A DNA stretch of 34,779 nt from CAZSNT01 sp964607765 (GTDB lineage Bacteria; Verrucomicrobiota; Lentisphaeria; Oligosphaerales; JABHEG01), in the NCBI GenBank assembly GCA_964607765.1, contig CAZSNT010000111.1:1-34779 (forward strand), given 5' to 3'. Both the position numbers and the translations under genes were made by a program. Below, in pieces: positions 30,790-34,779 of the stretch (the stretch's first letter is position 1; each line of letters begins with the position of its first letter). The notes beneath the pieces are model-generated. The model was not told the origin of the DNA, made no database searches, and worked only from the letters and a program-made list of their open reading frames with translations.

Positions 30790-33033
30790 ATGGGAGCTTG
30801 TCGCCGTATTCTGGCTGTTTCGGCCGTTTTCTTCTGCTCCGGAGCGTTCTGTGTTGCCCAGGCCGAGGAGCGTGAGATTCCGCTCTGGCCCTTGCTGTAC
30901 CGGCTGGAGACCGACACGGAACGTGAACTGCAGGTGCTGTTCTTTGCGGCCTCTTTCGAGTACGAAACAGGCTATGATCGGCGCATCGTGCCCGTGTTCT
31001 GGGGTGATGACTATCTCCATGTGATGCCGGTGTTCTGGAGTCGCGAGGAGAACTGGATCGCGCCTCTGCTTGGGTGGGACTGGTACGGGAACAAGGGCGT
31101 TGGCCCGGTCTGGTGGGGTGAGGACTATTTCCACGTTGCTCCCGTGTTTTGGAGCGGTCCGGAGCAATGGGCCTTGGTTCCTGTTGCGGCGCACTGGGAT
31201 GACAAACACCTGGTGGGGCCCGTGTATTGGGGGGATGACTTCTTCAGAGTTCTGCCGTTGTTCTCATACGGGGAGGACGGCTGGGTGTTGCTTCCGATCG
31301 CGGCACACTGGGACGATCGGTATGCGGTCGGTCCCGTGGCGTGGGGTGAGGACTACTTCTGTGTCTGCCCGCTGTTCTGGAGCGGGGATGACTATTGGGT
31401 TCTGCTCCCTGTTGCCGCACACTGGGATGATCGGTATGCGGCCGGGCCGGTCTGGTGGGGTGAGGACTACTTCCACGTGTTGCCGTTGTTCTGGAGCGGC
31501 GACGACTACTGGGTGCTGCTGCCCGTTGCCGGGAACTGGGAGGATCGGCACCTGGCAGGGCCGGTGTACTGGGGCAATGACTTTTTCCACGTCATTCCCG
31601 TGTACTGGAGTGGCGGGGATGGCTGGGTGCTGTTGCCTGTGGCTGCGCGTTGGGGCGGGAACACGTTTGCGGGCCCCGTGTTTTGGGGCGACGATTTCTT
31701 CCACGTGATCCCGGTGTATTGGAGCAGCGGCGACGATTGGCTGCTCTTGCCGGTTGCCGGGCATTGGGGCGACATCACTGCCGTGGGCCCGGTCTGGTGG
31801 GGCGATGACTTTTTCAACGTCTACCCCCTGTTCTGGAGTGGTGACGACTACTGGGCACTACTACCGCTCGCCGCGCAGTGGGACGATAACCTGCTGCTCG
31901 GCCCCGTCTGGCGCGGCGACGACTTCCTGCACGTTGTGCCTCTGTTCTGGAGCGGCCCGGACTATTGGATGCTCTTGCCCTTTGCCGCGCACTGGGAAGA
32001 TGTCTCTTTCGCTGGTCCTGTGTGGTGGGGCGAGGATTACTTCCACGTGTTTCCTCTGTTCTGGAGCGGGGATGACTATTGGGCGCTGCTGCCGCTCGCC
32101 GCGCAGTGGGACGACAACCGCGTCGTTGGCCCTGTGTGGTGGGGCGAGGATTACTTCCACGTGCTTCCTCTGTTCTGGAGTGCGTCCGAGAAGTGGGCTC
32201 TCTTTCCGTTCGCGGCGCACTGGGGCGATCACTACATGGCCGGACCGGTGTGTTGGGGCGACGGGTATTTCAACGTTTTTCCTTTGTTCTGGAGCGGCGA
32301 CGACTCCTGGATCCTGCTGCCCATCGGCGCGCGTTGGGACGACGGCGGCGTCCTAGGTCCTGCGTGGTGGGGCGAGGATTACTTCCACGTTTTTCCTTTG
32401 TTCTGGAGCGGCGACGATTACTGGGTGTTGCTGCCGTTAGCTGCGCAGTGGGACGAGAACACCGTTCTTGGTCCTGTGTGGTGGGGCGAAGATTACTTCC
32501 ACGTATTCCCGCTGTTCTGGAGCGACGAGGATTCGTGGGCGCTGCTTCCGCTTGCGGCGCAGTGGGACAGGAACACGATTGTCGGTCCTGTGTGGTGGGG
32601 CGAGGAGCACTTCCACATCCTGCCCGCGTTCTGGAGCGGTGATGATTACTGGGCCTTCATCCCGCTCGGCGCGCGCTGGGGCGACAACGGCATGGTCGGC
32701 CCGGTCTGGTGGGGCAAGGACTACTTCCACGTGTGCCCGCTGTTTTTCCACTGGGGGGATGAGACGCTCATTCCTCCGCTGCTCGCCTATCACAGGCGGG
32801 ACGGCGATCGCACCGAACTGCGCGTTCTCGACCGCCTGTTGCGGTGGACGCGCGACAAGGATGGCTACCGGTTTGAGCTGCAACCCCTGGTCGACGTGGG
32901 CGGCGGGCGGCGGGGCAGGCACTTCTCGCTGTTCTGGCGTCTGTTCGAATACCACCGTGACGCTGAGGAGAGCTACTTCCGGTTCCTGTTCCTGCCGCAC
33001 AAGTTCATGAGGAGAACAGGCGTTCGCCGATGA
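30790..33033 (+). CDS. Exported protein of fifteen aromatic 38-residue repeats
   Basis: The 747-residue protein has a signal peptide (about 5-25), an N-terminal segment to residue 67, fifteen uninterrupted 38-residue repeats (68-637), a partial sixteenth and a unique C-terminus with many Arg and aromatic residues. The consensus begins P-V-W-W-G-[ED]-D-[YF]-F-H-V, continues P-L-F-W-S-G-D-D-Y-W and ends L-L-P-[LV]-A-A-x-W-[DG]-D. Each unit reads as three roughly 12-13-residue sub-motifs of the form hydrophobic-Pro-hydrophobic-aromatic-Trp-Gly/Ser-Asp. An all-beta solenoid or repeated hairpin structure is inferred. AGGGAGGG is 8 nt before the ATG. I recognise no named family. Its 3' end overlaps folC, convergent, by 29 nt. 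Confidence 0.8.
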   Translation: MGACRRILAVSAVFFCSGAFCVAQAEEREIPLWPLLYRLETDTERELQVLFFAASFEYETGYDRRIVPVFWGDDYLHVMPVFWSREENWIAPLLGWDWYGNKGVGPVWWGEDYFHVAPVFWSGPEQWALVPVAAHWDDKHLVGPVYWGDDFFRVLPLFSYGEDGWVLLPIAAHWDDRYAVGPVAWGEDYFCVCPLFWSGDDYWVLLPVAAHWDDRYAAGPVWWGEDYFHVLPLFWSGDDYWVLLPVAGNWEDRHLAGPVYWGNDFFHVIPVYWSGGDGWVLLPVAARWGGNTFAGPVFWGDDFFHVIPVYWSSGDDWLLLPVAGHWGDITAVGPVWWGDDFFNVYPLFWSGDDYWALLPLAAQWDDNLLLGPVWRGDDFLHVVPLFWSGPDYWMLLPFAAHWEDVSFAGPVWWGEDYFHVFPLFWSGDDYWALLPLAAQWDDNRVVGPVWWGEDYFHVLPLFWSASEKWALFPFAAHWGDHYMAGPVCWGDGYFNVFPLFWSGDDSWILLPIGARWDDGGVLGPAWWGEDYFHVFPLFWSGDDYWVLLPLAAQWDENTVLGPVWWGEDYFHVFPLFWSDEDSWALLPLAAQWDRNTIVGPVWWGEEHFHILPAFWSGDDYWAFIPLGARWGDNGMVGPVWWGKDYFHVCPLFFHWGDETLIPPLLAYHRRDGDRTELRVLDRLLRWTRDKDGYRFELQPLVDVGGGRRGRHFSLFWRLFEYHRDAEESYFRFLFLPHKFMRRTGVRR
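30991..32700 (+). repeat. Fifteen 114-bp tandem repeats coding the aromatic protein
   Basis: Period is exactly 114 bp (38 codons) across all fifteen units with no insertion or deletion. Copies differ at many silent and conservative positions, so they are not recent identical duplications. The most conserved portion encodes W-W-G-E-D-Y-F-H-V. Confidence 0.95.
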
Positions 33034-34234
33034 GGGCGGTGAAGAACGAGCCCGTGAAAATCAGACTGTCCGCGGGCGGCAAGTCTCCGAGGGTGTGGAT
33101 AGTCGGCACGACGGAAAAATCCACGTCTCCGTCCCGGGCGATGTTCACGAGCTCCGACAGCGCGCTGCCTTTTGGAGTTTCCGGATCTGTGAACACGAAG
33201 TGTGCTGCGATCGGACACAGCGCTTGCAGTACTCCCGACACATCCTTGCCGGGCACGATGCCGAGGACGACGGTGAACGCCGTGCCTGCGTAGAGGCGTC
33301 TGATGCTCTCGGCCAGCACAGCTGCGGAGTCAGCGTTGTGTGCCGCGTCGAGCAGGACCAGCGGCGAGTCGCAGACTCTTTCGCAGCGAGCGCGGAGTTG
33401 CGGCATTTCGAACGGGCCGTGGTTCGGCACCACGCCGATGGCTCGGCATGCGCTGTATGCGGTCCGGAAGTTGTCCTCCTGAAAAGGCGGCGTGCGTGCG
33501 GGCAGCCATTCCCGCGGGTTCGCCTCTTGTGCAGGCTCGATGACGGCCGCCTCCAGGGCCAATGCCGTGTCCCGGATCACGCAACGTGCTGCTTCGTAGG
33601 GTTGCTTGGCACAGACGACGGGGATTCCCTGCTTGATGATGCCGGCCTTCTGCACGGCAATCTCACGGATCGAGCTGCCCAGGAGCTGCTGGTGGTCGAA
33701 GCTGACCGGAGTGATGACGCAGCATTCCGGAGCGGGGATGTAGTTGGTGGAATCAAGCAATCCCCCGATGCCTGTCTCAAGAACGGCAAACTCGCAGGCG
33801 TGCGCCTGGAATATCCGCAAGCTCAGGACAGTCATCAGTTCGAACAGTGTCGGCTGCATTCCTGCCGCCTTGACGGTCTGCTCGAGTTCCTCGGCGTGTT
33901 GCAGGAGCGTGGCGTAGGAGACCAGCCGATTGTCGATCTGGAACCGTTCGCGTATGGTGCTCAGGTGGGGGCTGGTAAACGTGCCGCAGCGGTGGTCCGC
34001 CGAGAGCAGCAGCGCGGTGAGCAGGTAGGAGGTACTCCCTTTGCCCTTGGTCCCGGCAATGTGCAGGACACGGAGTGATCGCTCGGGGTTCCCGGCCAGG
34101 GCGGCCAGATCGCGCATGCGGTCGAGCGCGTTATGCCCGCCCCGGTACTTCATCGCGGCAGTCAGTTCCGGGTTGTAGTAGTCCCGGAAGATGTCATAGA
34201 ACCGCTGCTCGAGGATGGGGTCGTGGTCGCGCAT
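33005..34234 (-). CDS. folC: Folylpolyglutamate/dihydrofolate synthase
   Basis: The 409-residue enzyme adds glutamate to folates, and in many bacteria also makes dihydrofolate from dihydropteroate. The Mur-ligase ATP loop is H-I-A-G-T-K-G-K-G-S-T at 58-68. The family segments T-S-P-H-L, E-T-G-I-G-G-L-L-D-S-T-N and D-A-A-H-N follow in order; the last two usually read E-T-G-L-G-G-R-L-D-A-T-N and D-G-A-H-N. Length is normal. It lies 10 nt after the stop of the phasin-like gene on the same strand, so the two are likely cotranscribed. Its 3' end overlaps the convergent repeat-protein gene. Confidence 0.95.
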   Translation of the reverse strand: MRDHDPILEQRFYDIFRDYYNPELTAAMKYRGGHNALDRMRDLAALAGNPERSLRVLHIAGTKGKGSTSYLLTALLLSADHRCGTFTSPHLSTIRERFQIDNRLVSYATLLQHAEELEQTVKAAGMQPTLFELMTVLSLRIFQAHACEFAVLETGIGGLLDSTNYIPAPECCVITPVSFDHQQLLGSSIREIAVQKAGIIKQGIPVVCAKQPYEAARCVIRDTALALEAAVIEPAQEANPREWLPARTPPFQEDNFRTAYSACRAIGVVPNHGPFEMPQLRARCERVCDSPLVLLDAAHNADSAAVLAESIRRLYAGTAFTVVLGIVPGKDVSGVLQALCPIAAHFVFTDPETPKGSALSELVNIARDGDVDFSVVPTIHTLGDLPPADSLIFTGSFFTALIGERLFSS

Positions 34235-34244
34235 TGGGCGGGGA

Positions 34245-34592
34245 CTATTCGTTGCAGGAACACTCTCCCTCGTCGTCCGTCGCGGACTCCGGCTCGGGAC
34301 TCGCGATTCCCGCTGCGGCCTCCAGAGCGGCTATCCGTTCTTCGAGCTGGGCGCATTTCCTGCAGCAGGGAAGGCGGCGCACGGCTGCTTTGACAAGGTT
34401 GTCCACCGTCTCCTTCAACCCGTCGCTGGCCTTCCTCGACTCGCCCTGGAGGTACTCGGCGAACTTCTTGCCTTCCTCTTCCGTCAGGTCAGCCCGCTGT
34501 GCGAATTCCTTCGCAAAGGCCTCGGCCTTTTCCTTGGTCAGGTTTGCGAGTCCCAACCCGACGTAGAGCCCCTTTTTGGCAAACTCGAACAT
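34245..34592 (-). CDS. Phasin-like granule-associated helical protein
   Basis: The 115-residue protein starts at ATG 34592, with GGAGG 9 nt upstream on the minus strand. An amphipathic N-terminus (F-E-F-A-K-K-G-L-Y-V-G-L-G-L-A-N-L) is followed by long, charged, heptad-like helices (K-A-E-A-F-A-K-E-F, K-F-A-E-Y-L-Q, L-K-E-T-V-D-N-L-V-K). This resembles the PhaF/phasin family that coats polyhydroxyalkanoate granules or binds DNA. Unusual cysteine groups (C-C-R-K-C near 82-86 and C-S-C at the end) could bind metal or form disulfides. A coiled-coil segment (Q-L-E-E-R-I-A-A-L-E) comes between them. It is followed by folC after 10 nt. An exact function is not established. Confidence 0.65.
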   Translation of the reverse strand: MFEFAKKGLYVGLGLANLTKEKAEAFAKEFAQRADLTEEEGKKFAEYLQGESRKASDGLKETVDNLVKAAVRRLPCCRKCAQLEERIAALEAAAGIASPEPESATDDEGECSCNE

Positions 34593-34779
34593 GATGCAGC
34601 ACCTCCTTCTCTGCGAGCCTGTCTGCTGTGCTGCTGCAGGCTCAGTTAGTGGCTCATCAGGCTTAGCGGCGAGTGCCACCAAGCCAAGGCTCAGTCAGCG
34701 TCCTGCAACCCCCACCGGCACGGGGCCTGACATGTACCCATAACTCAGACAGGAAAAGTGAGGCTATCCGGGGTCCGGG
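34593..34779. other. Right-end non-coding segment
   Basis: This holds the upstream region of the phasin-like gene. A near-repeat AGGCTCAGT(T/C)AG occurs twice near 34638 and 34687. No gene or clear promoter is recognised before the window ends. Confidence 0.4.

Noticed and set aside
30991..32700. PQQ or WD40 propeller for the aromatic repeats
   Set aside because: The 38-residue period and Pro/Trp pattern lack the W-D or A-x-D-x-x-T-G-x-x-W motifs of those families.

Overview
The window is GC-rich and densely coded. Its gene content points to a free-living or particle-associated bacterium of the Planctomycetota-Verrucomicrobiota-Lentisphaerota-Kiritimatiellota group. The reasons are several sulfatases, an exported PQQ-propeller/LamG giant, a sialidase-like BNR protein, a beta-helix protein and a complete MoxR/Bat locus. 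This placement is an inference from gene content. No rRNA, tRNA or single-copy phylogenetic marker other than rnhA and folC is present.

Layout. 1-830: a non-coding leader with a 12-bp tandem repeat, then a hicA-hicB toxin-antitoxin pair. 1295-15955: a long plus-strand block. It starts with an exported methyltransferase-like/PQQ/LamG protein and is followed by moxR, a DUF58 protein, a BatD/DUF4381-like protein, BatA, a BatB-BatC fusion and a BatD-BatE fusion. This is the classic MoxR-VWA membrane module, but it is interrupted by a second hic module (hicB-hicA) and by a sulfatase, a convergent small membrane protein and a block of 87-89-bp repeats. 16004-18316: rnhA (minus) diverges from a secreted right-handed beta-helix protein. 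18313-19770: a minus-strand archaeal-type ATPase with a DUF234/PD-(D/E)XK-like tail. About 19934-21531: a retron. The reverse transcriptase resembles the myxobacterial Mx162/Sa163 type, and an upstream inverted-repeat region has the geometry expected of msr-msd, with a predicted msDNA of about 160 nt. 21533-30633: a remnant carbohydrate-binding-like ORF, a BNR/sialidase-like protein, two further sulfatases, a LolA-like/four-EF-hand protein and a large anchored jelly-roll protein. This is an accessory set that fits scavenging of sulfated, sialylated or uronic glycans. 30790-33033: an exported protein built from fifteen 38-residue aromatic repeats plus a partial sixteenth. 33005-34592: a minus-strand pair, a phasin-like protein and folC.

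The items most worth a second look are the retron with its proposed ncRNA, the 38-residue-repeat protein, and the short tandem repeats (mostly 7-mers) that start at or beside stop codons at several gene ends. The toxin-antitoxin insertion inside the MoxR/Bat locus and the four-EF-hand LolA-like protein are also notable. All identifications are by eye from motifs; no database search was run.
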